From NCBI RefSeq assembly GCF_003515065.1, contig NZ_QXGH01000038.1:17204-81203 (forward strand): a stretch of DNA of 64,000 bases. The letters are read 5' to 3'. Position 1 is the stretch's first letter. Each line of letters begins with the position of its first letter. Positions 42,067 to 49,891 of the stretch are shown in pieces. A model generated the notes under the pieces. It was not told where the DNA came from. It made no database searches and saw only the letters and a program-made list of their open reading frames with translations. This DNA comes from Nocardioides immobilis (GTDB taxonomy: Bacteria; Actinomycetota; Actinomycetes; Propionibacteriales; Nocardioidaceae). The position numbers and the translations under genes are program-made.

Positions 42067-43119
42067 TCAGCGGACGCCGGCCTTCGCGCCGTCGATGGCG
42101 AAGTCGACGTTGGACTGGTCGATGATCGCCGGGCCGGTCAGCAGCGGCCGCTGCGGAAGGTTGATGCCGTATCGCACGTAGCTGTTAGCCAACGAGACCG
42201 CGAGGAAGCCCTGCATGTAGGGCTGCTGGTCGATGCAGAACAGCTCCTTGCCGTCCTTGATTCGCTCGAGCTGCGTCGGGTCCATGTCGAACGTGCCGAG
42301 GTCGACGTCGTCGCCCAAGCCGGCCTGTTCGATGGCACTTGCGGCGGCGTCAGCGTCTCCGGTGCTGATGGTGACAACGGCGTCGATCGAGTCGTCCTGG
42401 AGCAGCGCTGCCTTGATGCCCTGGGTGACTGCGGTCGGGTTGCCGAAACTCGATGAGGGCATCGGAAGCTGCTCAGATTCGCCTCCGCTTTCCTCGATGC
42501 CCTCGGCAAGGCCGTCGCAACGGGCCTCGCTGTTCGCAGCGCCCGGCAGGGTGTTGACACACAGCACGTGCTCGTTGCCGTTCTCGCCGAGGTACTCCCC
42601 GCCGGCAACTCCGGCCTCATGGTCGTCGCTGCCGATGTAGTTGAGGGCACCGAGCTTGTCGGCGGCCTCCAGGCCGCCGGAGTTGTAGATCCACAGCGGG
42701 ATGCCCTTGTCGACCACGCGCTGGAACGAGGCGTCCTGCGCCTCCGGCACCCAGTCGGGACCGATGATGGCGGTTGCACCGTTGCTCACGGCCGTGTCGA
42801 TCAGCTTGGCCGCGTCGGGGCCGAGGTTGTCGTAGTTCTGAGGGCCGAGCCAGGTGACGCTGCCGCCGTCGGCCTCTACCAACTTGCCCGCGTCCTCGGC
42901 GCCGCGCTTCACGCGGGACCAGAACGGGTCGTCCGACTTGCCGCCGATGACGTAGATGTCGGCCTTGCCCGAGGGTCGGGGCCCAGTCCCCGAGTTGCCG
43001 CTGCCTCCGTCGTCGTCGTCGGAGTTCGGCTTGCCACTACCGCAGGCGCTGAGCAGCACGAGTGCCGCTGCGGCGGTCGTGGCCAGGACCACCTGGGTCC
43101 GTGTGCGCGTCGTGCTCAC
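42067..43119 (-). CDS. Sugar ABC substrate-binding lipoprotein
   Basis: A 350-residue binding protein of the RbsB/LacI-like fold. It has a lipoprotein signal (hydrophobic stretch, then L-S-A-C-G) and an acidic, Ser/Gly-rich linker D-D-D-D-G-G-S-G-N-S-G before the domain. Fold segments: Y-V-I-G-G-K-S-D-D-P-F-W and T-F-D-M-D-P-T. First gene of the inositol operon, so inositol is the likely ligand. GTG start at 43119 with AGGGGAAG upstream. Transcribed away from the LacI regulator. Confidence 0.89.
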   Translation of the reverse strand: MSTTRTRTQVVLATTAAAALVLLSACGSGKPNSDDDDGGSGNSGTGPRPSGKADIYVIGGKSDDPFWSRVKRGAEDAGKLVEADGGSVTWLGPQNYDNLGPDAAKLIDTAVSNGATAIIGPDWVPEAQDASFQRVVDKGIPLWIYNSGGLEAADKLGALNYIGSDDHEAGVAGGEYLGENGNEHVLCVNTLPGAANSEARCDGLAEGIEESGGESEQLPMPSSSFGNPTAVTQGIKAALLQDDSIDAVVTISTGDADAAASAIEQAGLGDDVDLGTFDMDPTQLERIKDGKELFCIDQQPYMQGFLAVSLANSYVRYGINLPQRPLLTGPAIIDQSNVDFAIDGAKAGVR

Positions 43120-43286
43120 AAGACATCTTCCCCTTCGTCGACCGGGCTGCGCGGGCCGTGAACCTGTCCGAGTCCCCGGAAGCCAACGGCTGTTCTTGTT
43201 GTGTGAGGTGGATGACGCCGCGTGTGGCGTCGGTCACAAGAGAACCCGTCTGCAATGCCTTTGTCAACATATTCGCGCCACATTTT

Positions 43287-43304
43287 TAGAACGCTTTAGT
43301 TTCT
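43287..43304. promoter_or_regulatory. LacI operator, copy 1 (imperfect)
   Basis: TAGAACGCTTTAGTTTCT, an imperfect copy of the inverted repeat AGAAC-N6-GTTCT found 24 bases further on. It lies in the divergent region between the binding-protein gene (-) and the LacI gene (+). On the minus strand it falls close to a possible AATATG/TATGTT -10 region, so a bound repressor could block the operon promoter (inference). Confidence 0.6.
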
Positions 43305-43310
43305 GTCGCC

Positions 43311-43327
43311 TAGAACGCTATAGTTCT
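43311..43327. promoter_or_regulatory. LacI operator, copy 2 (perfect palindrome)
   Basis: TAGAACGCTATAGTTCT contains the perfect inverted repeat AGAAC-GCTATA-GTTCT. A -10-like TATAGT (43319-43324) on the plus strand is inside it, so binding would also repress the LacI gene. Symmetry and position beside the regulator gene are the evidence. Confidence 0.65.
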
Positions 43328-43426
43328 CTTGCGGAGAAGGTTCGAGCGGTTATCCGGCAAGCCTGCGCATCGGCGGCTGGCCGCGCCGCTAGGGTGAGCC
43401 CACGTCCGCTCGGAGAGGGGTGACCA

Positions 43427-44446
43427 ATGACCGACCAACACGCCGGACAGCATCGGCGCGTCACCCTCGCAGACGTAGCCAGCCGGGCAGGGGTCTCCAC
43501 GGCGCTGGTGTCGATCGTGATGCGGGATGCTCCAGGCGCGAGTGCCGCCAGCAGGGAGCGCATCCTCGGGGTAGCGCGAGAAATGGGCTATAGGCCCGAC
43601 GTACGGGCTCGCTCGCTCGCGAGTCTCAAGGCTCACCTGATCGGGGTGCTGTTCGGACGCGCAGGGCGCTTCCACTTCGAGCTGATCGACGGCCTGTACA
43701 CCGCCGCGGAGGACCGCGGGTGGGACCTGGTCCTCAGCGCCCTGACGAGCAGCCGCGACGAGAAGCGCGCCCTCGGTTCGCTTCAGGACTTCCGGTTCGA
43801 CGCCCTCATCATGCTCGGGCCAGAGATCCCGGAGCCACAGCTGGCAGGCCAGATCCCGCTGGTGGTGGTCGGTTGGCACGTGGACCACCCCGGTGTCGAC
43901 ATCGTGCGCACCTCCGACGACCACGCGATGGCTTTGTCCGTCAAGCACCTCGTGGACCTCGGACACCGCCGGATCGCGCACCTCCAGGGTGGCCGCGGAC
44001 TGATCGCTCTCGCGAGGCGCGATGCCTACAAGCAGGCGATGCGGGCCAACGGGCTGAGGTCGGAGATCCACGTTGTGGAGTGCGACGGCGAGGACCAGCT
44101 CGACGGTCAGCGCGCTACGCGAACGATGCTCGAGACCGGGCGCGACCTGCCGTCCGCACTGATCGCCTTCAACGACGACATCGCCGCCGCCGCCATGAGC
44201 GTCCTTGGTCAGCAGGGAATCAGTGTCCCCGGCGACATCTCGGTCATCGGCTTCGACGACAGCGCCCTGGCGGGAAGCCCCGGCCTCGATCTCACGACCA
44301 TCCGCCAAGTCCCCCAAGAGATGGCCCGCCTCGCCGTAGAGCGCATCGTGGCACGGACCTCCGGCGCCAAGGTGGACGGCCGCGAGATCATCCTCGAGCC
44401 CGAACTGGTCGTCCGCGCAACCACGGGACCCGCCAACGACCGCTGA
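43427..44446 (+). CDS. LacI-family repressor of the inositol operon
   Basis: A 339-residue LacI/GalR regulator. The N-terminal HTH and hinge are clear (V-T-L-A-D-V-A-S-R-A-G-V-S-T-A-L-V-S-I-V, then G-Y-R-P-D-V-R-A-R-S-L), followed by a sugar-binding core with G-V-L-F-G-R and I-A-F-N-D-D-I-A-A-A-A-M. The hinge motif is A-R-S-L-A rather than the usual A-R-x-L-x. Divergent from the transporter and catabolic operon, with two matching operators between. The inducer is probably inositol or an early intermediate. Confidence 0.9.
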   Translation: MTDQHAGQHRRVTLADVASRAGVSTALVSIVMRDAPGASAASRERILGVAREMGYRPDVRARSLASLKAHLIGVLFGRAGRFHFELIDGLYTAAEDRGWDLVLSALTSSRDEKRALGSLQDFRFDALIMLGPEIPEPQLAGQIPLVVVGWHVDHPGVDIVRTSDDHAMALSVKHLVDLGHRRIAHLQGGRGLIALARRDAYKQAMRANGLRSEIHVVECDGEDQLDGQRATRTMLETGRDLPSALIAFNDDIAAAAMSVLGQQGISVPGDISVIGFDDSALAGSPGLDLTTIRQVPQEMARLAVERIVARTSGAKVDGREIILEPELVVRATTGPANDR

Positions 44447-44587
44447 CCACCCTGGCATCGGCGAGCCAGCGCCCCACGGATGCAATCCACGCCGCCACAG
44501 CTGTCAGCCGCGCGTTCTCACGTCGCGTCAAATGGCACCAGCCTCAGGGTCTTCTTCCTTGCCTCGGCTGTGAATCGGTGCCGTGGG

Positions 44588-44952
44588 TCAGAGGTCGCCT
44601 TCGAGGAACTGGGCCCGTCCGAGGCCGAAGGACCAGTCCTGACGCCCGTTGGACACGATCGAAACGATGAGGTCGGTCGGCGAGATGTCGCAGCGTTCCT
44701 GGAGCCCGTCCGCCAACTCGCGGTAGACCGCCCTCTTCTGGTCCTCGGACCTGCCCTGCTGGAAGATCTGGATTACGGCCACGCCGGCGCTCCGTTCGAA
44801 GCCGAGTCCGGTGTCCTCCGCAATGATCTGCCCGACGGGGTGCTGGGTGATGACCTGGTAGCGATCTCGCGGGGGGCCGCGAACACGTCAAGCATGACGT
44901 CCTGCACCGTGTCTGCGATGAGCCGCAACGCCTCTGGGGACGGCCCTCGTGG
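44588..44952 (-). pseudogene. Tautomerase-family relic with homopolymer frameshift
   Basis: Minus-strand codons R-G-P-S-P-E-A-L-R-L-I-A-D-T-V-Q-D-V-M and, after one missing base in the six-G run at 44871-44876 (plus strand), R-D-R-Y-Q-V-I-T-Q-H-P-V-G-Q-I-I and D-Q-K-R-A-V-Y-R-E-L, D-W-S-F-G. This is the layout of the Tautomerase_2 family (about 125 residues). The N-terminus carrying Pro1 is not recognisable. The 64-codon open frame from 44782 is just its C-terminal part. Either a pseudogene or a single-base sequence error plus truncation. Confidence 0.65.
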
Positions 44953-44959
44953 CCCGCGA

Positions 44960-45154
44960 CCCCCGCCGCCTCTACCGCTCGCTCGGCCTCGGAGGGGGCC
45001 TCCAACGCCAGCTCGACGTCAACGGTGGCCTCATCGATCCGCTGCTCCCGGGCCAGCTGTCCGGATCCAGTTGACGCCGGCGGTCCCGCGCCGCCTCTTG
45101 CCGGCTTTCCCGGGCGCGGTCACTTCTGGCCTGTGCCTGTGCCGCGGTGCTCAC
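44960..45154 (-). pseudogene. Charged helical protein relic, frameshifted
   Basis: From the GTG at 45154, S-T-A-A-Q-A-Q-A-R-S-D-R-A-R-E-S-R-Q-E-A is strongly helical and basic. It reads on as A-R-E-Q-R-I-D-E-A-T-V-D-V-E-L-A-L-E-A only after a frame change near 45055. It looks like a small coiled-coil protein of the kind carried on actinobacterial integrative elements. I do not recognise the family. Confidence 0.45.
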
Positions 45155-45300
45155 TGGCGACCACCTCTTCCTTGATCCGAGGTCGCGGCCAAGATCACCG
45201 CGACGCCTTCACACGACAGAAGCAACGCCGTCCCCGATCGATCGGACATACCGCGCCCGACTTTCGGACCCACCGCCGAGGCGAGCACCGCGGCGGCCGC

Positions 45301-46022
45301 TCACCACCGCACCGCAGACCCCCTTACCAACCTCGCACCCCATGCACTTTTGGGTCGAGCGCGCATTATTGCGACAGAAGCGCCAGTCATGACGGCAGCA
45401 CCACGAGCAACCTCCGAGCGCCAATATCGCGAGCCCTCGCCACAGGCCCGCGGCGTCGTCCCCCACGGGCCGAGTCGTGCGGGTGCGTCGAGGAGGTCCT
45501 CGGCGAGCTCAAGGGCTTCGAGGAGGCGGCTTGGCGCAGCAGTCGTGCAGACGCGGATGACGAAGGCGCGGGCGTCGGCGTACTCGATGACTTCAACGAG
45601 GCGTCGTCGAGATTCATGTCGTCGACTGAGAGTGCTTTGACGATGGTCGCTCCCTCCGCGGAGAGAGCGTCCAGCCGCCGCCTGATCCGACGGCGATGAC
45701 GGTCGGCGGTGCGATCGTGTCGTTCTCTGTCGCACCCGTCGCGACCCCACGTGTCCGCCAAGGCGTCGACGATCACAGCATGGACTGTGCTCACTCTGCA
45801 GTGGGCGCACCGCAGCCAGGTGCACCACGGACCGGCCACTTCGCCTGCCGCAGCGCCTTCCGGTGGCCTAACTCGATAGGACTGCGCCACGGTTCGCAGT
45901 TCTCCGCATTCGCAGCACAACGCGCGGTTCCTGCGCCGCGGAAGCGACGGGCGCGCGGCCCGTCCGGGCCGACCTGCGGTCACAGACGCACCAACCGACG
46001 CTGGCGCCAGACGTCGACGCAC
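45301..46022 (-). pseudogene. Zinc-ribbon hypothetical protein, frameshifted
   Basis: The first part has a four-cysteine pattern, C-C-E-C-G-E-L-R-T and W-L-R-C-A-H-C-R, with a Trp-rich middle: a zinc ribbon as seen in small proteins of integrative elements (DUF6315-like, a tentative link). After L-S-V-D-D-M-N-L-D-D the sensible continuation, R-L-V-E-V-I-E-Y-A-D-A-R-A-F-V-I-R-V, is in another frame, so an indel lies near 45600-45610. The start could be 46022, overlapping the next gene upstream. Function unknown. Confidence 0.5.
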
Positions 46023-46270
46023 GTGATGCAGTCCTCGACTCCGGGCTCGGTCGCCTCCACGACGACAGCAGCATCGCCTCGCAGCAGATTAACTTCGATC
46101 CCGCAGAAGGAAGTGACGGTGCTGCCGATCGCGAGGGCCTCCTGGTAGTCCTCCAGCGGATAGAGGTGCTCTCGGTCGCGGCGGTACTCCCGCACTTCAC
46201 CCGGGTTCGCATCCTCGCGATGGGTGACCCGCTGACCGGACACGCGGCGGACGGTAGAAGATAGATCCAT
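45980..46270 (-). CDS. Small zinc-ribbon protein (DUF3039-like)
   Basis: A 96-residue intact gene. S-F-C-G-I-E-V and, 30 residues on, D-C-I-T-C-V-D-V-W form a C-x-G...C-x-x-C zinc site as in DUF3039-type proteins (tentative). GGAGG stands ten bases before the ATG and a near-consensus promoter lies about 100 bases upstream. It is the only unbroken minus-strand gene in this relic element. Function unknown; DNA or protein binding is possible. Confidence 0.65.
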   Translation of the reverse strand: MDLSSTVRRVSGQRVTHREDANPGEVREYRRDREHLYPLEDYQEALAIGSTVTSFCGIEVNLLRGDAAVVVEATEPGVEDCITCVDVWRQRRLVRL

Positions 46271-46366
46271 GGTCTGGGTGCCTCCGTTGCACTCGGTCCT
46301 AGGTCCCGGCCTGGTGTTCCCGCACCGGCCGGGGCCGCCCCTCGGTCTGTTGGGCTCCCATCGAGT

Positions 46367-46394
46367 GTCATACGCCAGCCCTTGCGCGTGTCAA
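46367..46394 (-). promoter_or_regulatory. Near-consensus sigma-70-type promoter
   Basis: On the minus strand TTGACA (46394-46389) and TATGAC (46372-46367) are 16 bases apart, about 100 bases upstream of the zinc-ribbon gene. It sits in the gap to the divergent HTH gene. Confidence 0.65.
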
Positions 46395-46409
46395 GGCTAG
46401 GGTCTTCCT

Positions 46410-46592
46410 GTGGATAACCACCTGATGGGCACAACTGAGATCGCAAAGCTCCTCGGCGTCAGTCGCCAGCGCGTGGGCCAACTGGCGCAGAGCGAGAGCT
46501 TTCCGGAGCCCGTGGCTCGACTTGCCGCCGGGCCGATCTGGGAGTCAGCCGACGTCAAGCGGTGGGCGCGGGAAGCGGGGCGTATCGACTGA
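46410..46592 (+). CDS. AlpA/MerR-like small HTH protein
   Basis: A 60-residue DNA-binding protein: T-T-E-I-A-K-L-L-G-V-S-R-Q-R-V-G-Q-L-A is a winged-helix/HTH, and F-P-E-P-V-A...G-P-I-W-E-S-A-D-V-K-R-W is the wing of AlpA/excisionase-like proteins. GTG at 46410, with an in-frame ATG at 46425. Excisionase-type genes belong to integrative elements, matching the relics next to it and the tRNA 217 bases away. Confidence 0.72.
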   Translation: MDNHLMGTTEIAKLLGVSRQRVGQLAQSESFPEPVARLAAGPIWESADVKRWAREAGRID

Positions 46593-46808
46593 AGGACCCA
46601 AGCGTTCGGTCGAGCTAGACAGAAATCGGGTCGAAGGTCGGTATGGGCGTACGGGGTCGTGAGTCACGATCGTCGTTCGCCCGACCTTGCACACGCCTGC
46701 TGCCCACCGCTGCATGTCGCCAGCCTAATCGCACATTCGTCGCACGGCGCCGAAACCGATGGCGCCTCTGAACAGCGTATTCGCAGGTCAGAGGCCATCA
46801 TTGGTCGG

Positions 46809-46880
46809 TGGGCGCAACAGGGATCGAACCTGTGACCGCCTGCTTGTAAGGCAGGAGCTCTACCGCTGAGCTATGCGCCC
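46809..46880 (-). tRNA. tRNA-Val (anticodon UAC)
   Basis: A full cloverleaf on the minus strand: acceptor GGGCGCA pairing with TGCGCCC, D-arm AGCTCAGCGGTAGAGC, anticodon stem CCTGC/GCAGG around the loop with TAC, and the T-arm with GGTTCGATCCC. Discriminator A; the 3' CCA is not encoded (genomic CCG follows). Its 3' end faces the relic element at 44.5-46.6 kb. Confidence 0.93.
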
Positions 46881-46981
46881 GACGTGCCGCAGTCGTCCAG
46901 CGGCAGCGGCGTCAGGTTACTGGAGCGGTGGGGCGAAGACCGAACCAAGGCCGGTGGGTGAAAGCCCGAGAAAAATAAGTC

Positions 46982-47013
46982 GAACCGCTGGCGTCTCGGG
47001 TCACCAGCGGTTC
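46982..47013 (-). terminator. Intrinsic terminator of the ahpE operon
   Basis: Perfect 10-bp arms GAACCGCTGG/CCAGCGGTTC (extendable to 13 with one mismatch) around 12 bases, followed on the minus strand by ACTTATTTTTC. It comes 104 bases after the ahpE stop. This is one of the few T-tailed terminators in the window. Confidence 0.85.
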
Positions 47014-47116
47014 AACGACTGAACTGTAGCGAGCCGGAAACATCCGTCCAAGGGCAAACGGAGAATTCGATCCTAAAATCATCCGAAAGGACTAGACCAC
47101 TGGTCCGATCGAACCA

Positions 47117-47590
47117 TCAATCGACGGCGGCCCTCAGCTGCTTGAGGTGCTCGTCGAGGTCGCGGCCGTCGGCGTACGCGTGGTGGACGGCCCAGGCGAC
47201 GTTGCCGTCGCGGTCCACGACGTACGACGACCGCATCGGCGCACCCCTGCTCTCGTCGAAGACGCCGTAGGCCCGGGTGACCTCACCGTGCGGCCAGAAG
47301 TCGCTGAGCAGCGGGAAGTTGAGCCCGTCCGCGTCGGCCCAGGCCCGCAGGGAGAACATCGGGTCGCACGAGATCGCGACGACCTCGGTGTCGAAGGTGA
47401 GGAACTCCTCCAGCCGAGTTCGGATCAGGTTCATCTCGCCGGTGCAGACGCCGCTGAACGCGAACGGGTAGAAGAGGATCAGCACCGCCTTCGTCCCGCG
47501 GTACGACGAGAGCGTGATGTCCTGGCCGAACTGGTCCCGCAGCGTGAAGTCGGGTGCGGGACCACCCAGTGCCAGTCCGGCTTCGGTCAC
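47117..47590 (-). CDS. ahpE: Peroxiredoxin (AhpE-type)
   Basis: A 157-residue one-Cys peroxiredoxin reducing peroxides and peroxynitrite. The peroxidatic site is F-A-F-S-G-V-C-T-G-E with Cys49, plus A-P-D-F-T-L-R-D-Q and R-S-S-Y-V-V-D. There is no resolving Cys in the usual C-terminal place, as in AhpE. GTG at 47590 overlaps the stop of the acyl-CoA synthetase by four bases, so the two are coupled, and the terminator follows. Confidence 0.9.
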   Translation of the reverse strand: MTEAGLALGGPAPDFTLRDQFGQDITLSSYRGTKAVLILFYPFAFSGVCTGEMNLIRTRLEEFLTFDTEVVAISCDPMFSLRAWADADGLNFPLLSDFWPHGEVTRAYGVFDESRGAPMRSSYVVDRDGNVAWAVHHAYADGRDLDEHLKQLRAAVD

Positions 47591-49209
47591 GAGTCCTCCG
47601 CCTTCACGTCGACGAGCTCGCGCTTGAGGACCTTGCCGGTGGCGTTGCGGGGCAGCTCGTCGAGGAAGACGACGTCGCGCGGCACCTTGTACCGGGCCAG
47701 GTTCTTCTTGACCCAGCCCTTCACGTCGTCCTCGGAAACGCTCGCGCCGTCCGCGCTGACCACGAACGCGCGCAGCCGCTTGCCGTAGTCGTCGTCGTCA
47801 ACGCCGATCGCTGCCACCTCGGCGACGCCGTCGAGCTTGGCGATGCAGTCCTCGACCTCCTTGGGGAAGACGTTCTCGCCGCCGGAGACGATCATCTCGT
47901 CGTCGCGGCCCTCGACGTAGAGCCGGCCGTCCTCGCCGAACCGGCCGACATCGCCGGTCGACATCAGCCCGTTGACGATCTCCTTGTGACCGCCTCCGGT
48001 GTAGCCCTCGAACTGGAGGTCGTTGGCCACGAAGATCCGGCCCGACTCCCCGGGGGGCAGCTCCTTGCCGTCGGGGTCGAGGATCTTGACGATCGTGGCG
48101 TGCGGGATCCCGCCGGCCGAGGCGGGTGCTTCCCGCAGGTCCTGCGGGGTCGCGATGCTCGCCCACGCGACCTCGGTCGAGCCGTAGATCGAGTAGAGGT
48201 TCTCGCCGTAGCGGTCCATCCACTGGATCGGCAGGTCACCGGGAAGCGCCGAACCCGACGACGCCACGGCCTTGAGCCGCGGTAGCGGGTACTGGTCGAG
48301 CGTCTCCTCGGGCAGCGCGAGGATCCGCTGGAGCATCACCGGGATGACCACCACGGAGTCGCACTCGTGGTCGGCCATCAGCTTCAGCGCGGTCTCGGGG
48401 TCGAACTTGCGGGTCAGCACCATCGTGGTGCCGAGCAGCATCGCGAGCTGGTAGTGCGCGAAGCCCCAGGTGTGGAACAGCGGCGCCGCGATGTGGCAGG
48501 TCCAGCCGGACTTCAGCGGCATCCGCGAGAGCAGCGAGACCGCGGCGGGGATCCCGCCCTGCGGGCGCGGTGCTCCCTTGGGTGTGCCGGTCGTCCCGGA
48601 GGTGAGGATGATCGTGCGCGAGGTGTGCTGCGGCGGAGTCAGGTCGGCGTTCGAGCCAGCGGACCGGATCATCCCCTCGATGGTGTCGGGGCCGGCGTCG
48701 CCGTCGGTCCACCCGATGACCCGCTCGGCGATGTCGACCTCGTCGAGCAGGTCGGCGAACTCCTCGTCGTAGACGACGACGCGGGGCTCTTCCCGCGCCA
48801 CGACCTCGGCGAGCTGGGGTCCGGCGAACGCCGTGTTGAGGTAGAGCACGTCGGCGCCGAGCTTGTTGATCGCGATCGAAGCCTCGATGAAGCCACGGTG
48901 GTTGCGGCACATGACGGCCACGCCGTCGCCCTCTCCGACGCCGCGCTCCTTGAGCGCGCGCGCGAGAGCGTTGGTACGGCGGTGGAGCTCACCGAAGGTG
49001 ACCGTGCCGCGTTCGTCGATGATCGCCACCCCGTCGGGATTGCGCACAGCCAGCGCCCTGAAGCCACCCGCCGGAGTCGTGCCCCACCTGCGGAGCGACG
49101 TGACGATGCCGACCAGCTTGCGCGGCCCGTAGGGCTGCACGATCCCGGACTCGGACAGGGTCTTGAGGCTGAACGCAGCGTCACGAACCCGCGAGGTCTT
49201 CTCTGCCAT
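47587..49209 (-). CDS. Long-chain acyl-CoA synthetase
   Basis: A 540-residue ANL ligase resembling actinobacterial FadD12/FadD2-type enzymes. Seen: P-loop L-T-S-G-T-T-G-T-P-K-G-A (about 200-212), Y-G-S-T-E-V-A-W, S-T-G-D-V-G-R-F, D-D-E-M-I-V-S-G-G-E-N-V-F-P and N-A-T-G-K-V-L-K-R. Start M-A-E-K-T-S-R at 49209 fits the family N-terminus; no good Shine-Dalgarno lies before it, so it may be leaderless. The long upstream frame is spurious. Confidence 0.88.
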   Translation of the reverse strand: MAEKTSRVRDAAFSLKTLSESGIVQPYGPRKLVGIVTSLRRWGTTPAGGFRALAVRNPDGVAIIDERGTVTFGELHRRTNALARALKERGVGEGDGVAVMCRNHRGFIEASIAINKLGADVLYLNTAFAGPQLAEVVAREEPRVVVYDEEFADLLDEVDIAERVIGWTDGDAGPDTIEGMIRSAGSNADLTPPQHTSRTIILTSGTTGTPKGAPRPQGGIPAAVSLLSRMPLKSGWTCHIAAPLFHTWGFAHYQLAMLLGTTMVLTRKFDPETALKLMADHECDSVVVIPVMLQRILALPEETLDQYPLPRLKAVASSGSALPGDLPIQWMDRYGENLYSIYGSTEVAWASIATPQDLREAPASAGGIPHATIVKILDPDGKELPPGESGRIFVANDLQFEGYTGGGHKEIVNGLMSTGDVGRFGEDGRLYVEGRDDEMIVSGGENVFPKEVEDCIAKLDGVAEVAAIGVDDDDYGKRLRAFVVSADGASVSEDDVKGWVKKNLARYKVPRDVVFLDELPRNATGKVLKRELVDVKAEDS

Positions 49210-49277
49210 GAGAGGGACGCTACAACCTCGGCTGCGGTGCATCACCGGGTGCTCAGGAGATGGCGCAGGCGTTGTCG

Positions 49278-49706
49278 TCAGCTGACAGTTTTGGGGGCGA
49301 TCAGCTTGGTGGCGACCCAGTCGCTGCTGACCGCTGCCGTCGTCGTGAGCGCGAGCCCCGCGATCGGTGCCGCTTCGGCGATGTCGGCCGGGTCGACGGC
49401 GTTGGGACGCCCGACCTTGGGCGTCAGCAGCCAGATCACCCCGCCGCCGACGAGGTCGGTGATCGAGTCGAAGAGCCCGTCGACGAGATCGCCGTCGTCG
49501 TTGCGCCACCACAGCACGACGGCCTCGACCACGTTGCCGTAGTCGCCGTCGACCATGTCGCCGTCGATCGCGTCCTCGATGGCGACCCGCAACTGGTCGT
49601 CGGTGTCCTGGTCCCACCCGAGCTCTTGGACGACCATGCCGGCCTTGAATCCGAGCCGGCTAGCGGGTCCGCTCGATTCGGTCCCGCCTTCCGCGGTCGC
49701 GCTCAC
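49278..49706 (-). CDS. DUF3052 family protein
   Basis: A 142-residue cytosolic protein conserved in actinobacteria next to aceE. Features: R-L-G-F-K-A-G-M-V-V-Q-E-L-G-W, W-W-R-N-D-D-G-D-L-V-D-G-L and W-L-L-T-P-K-V-G-R. Function is not known. GTG at 49706 follows GGAGG and gives the usual length; the longer frame to 49817 overlaps the aceE promoter region. It is divergent from aceE. Confidence 0.83.
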   Translation of the reverse strand: MSATAEGGTESSGPASRLGFKAGMVVQELGWDQDTDDQLRVAIEDAIDGDMVDGDYGNVVEAVVLWWRNDDGDLVDGLFDSITDLVGGGVIWLLTPKVGRPNAVDPADIAEAAPIAGLALTTTAAVSSDWVATKLIAPKTVS

Positions 49707-49891
49707 GGGGTCCTCCAGTCCATTGCTTTCGTCGGGGCTGATCCCCGAGGTGTGGGAGTAGTCCAGCGGAGTTGGGGCGACGGCGCAAGCGGGGTCCAGA
49801 ACGGTCCGGGGGTCCACGAGGGCGGAGCCCCGTGCGTGCGGCTACCGCTGGGTAGATTTTGTGCAGGCGTGATCGGTGCCACGATGGCCGC

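Noticed and set aside
45025..45699. Plus-strand 224-codon open frame in the relic area
   Set aside because: It is low-complexity and antisense to zinc-ribbon and coiled-coil remnants that have recognisable motifs.
46982..47013. The inverted repeat near tRNA-Val as an attachment or IS end
   Set aside because: It has a T-rich tail on the minus strand and sits right after ahpE, so a terminator explains it fully.
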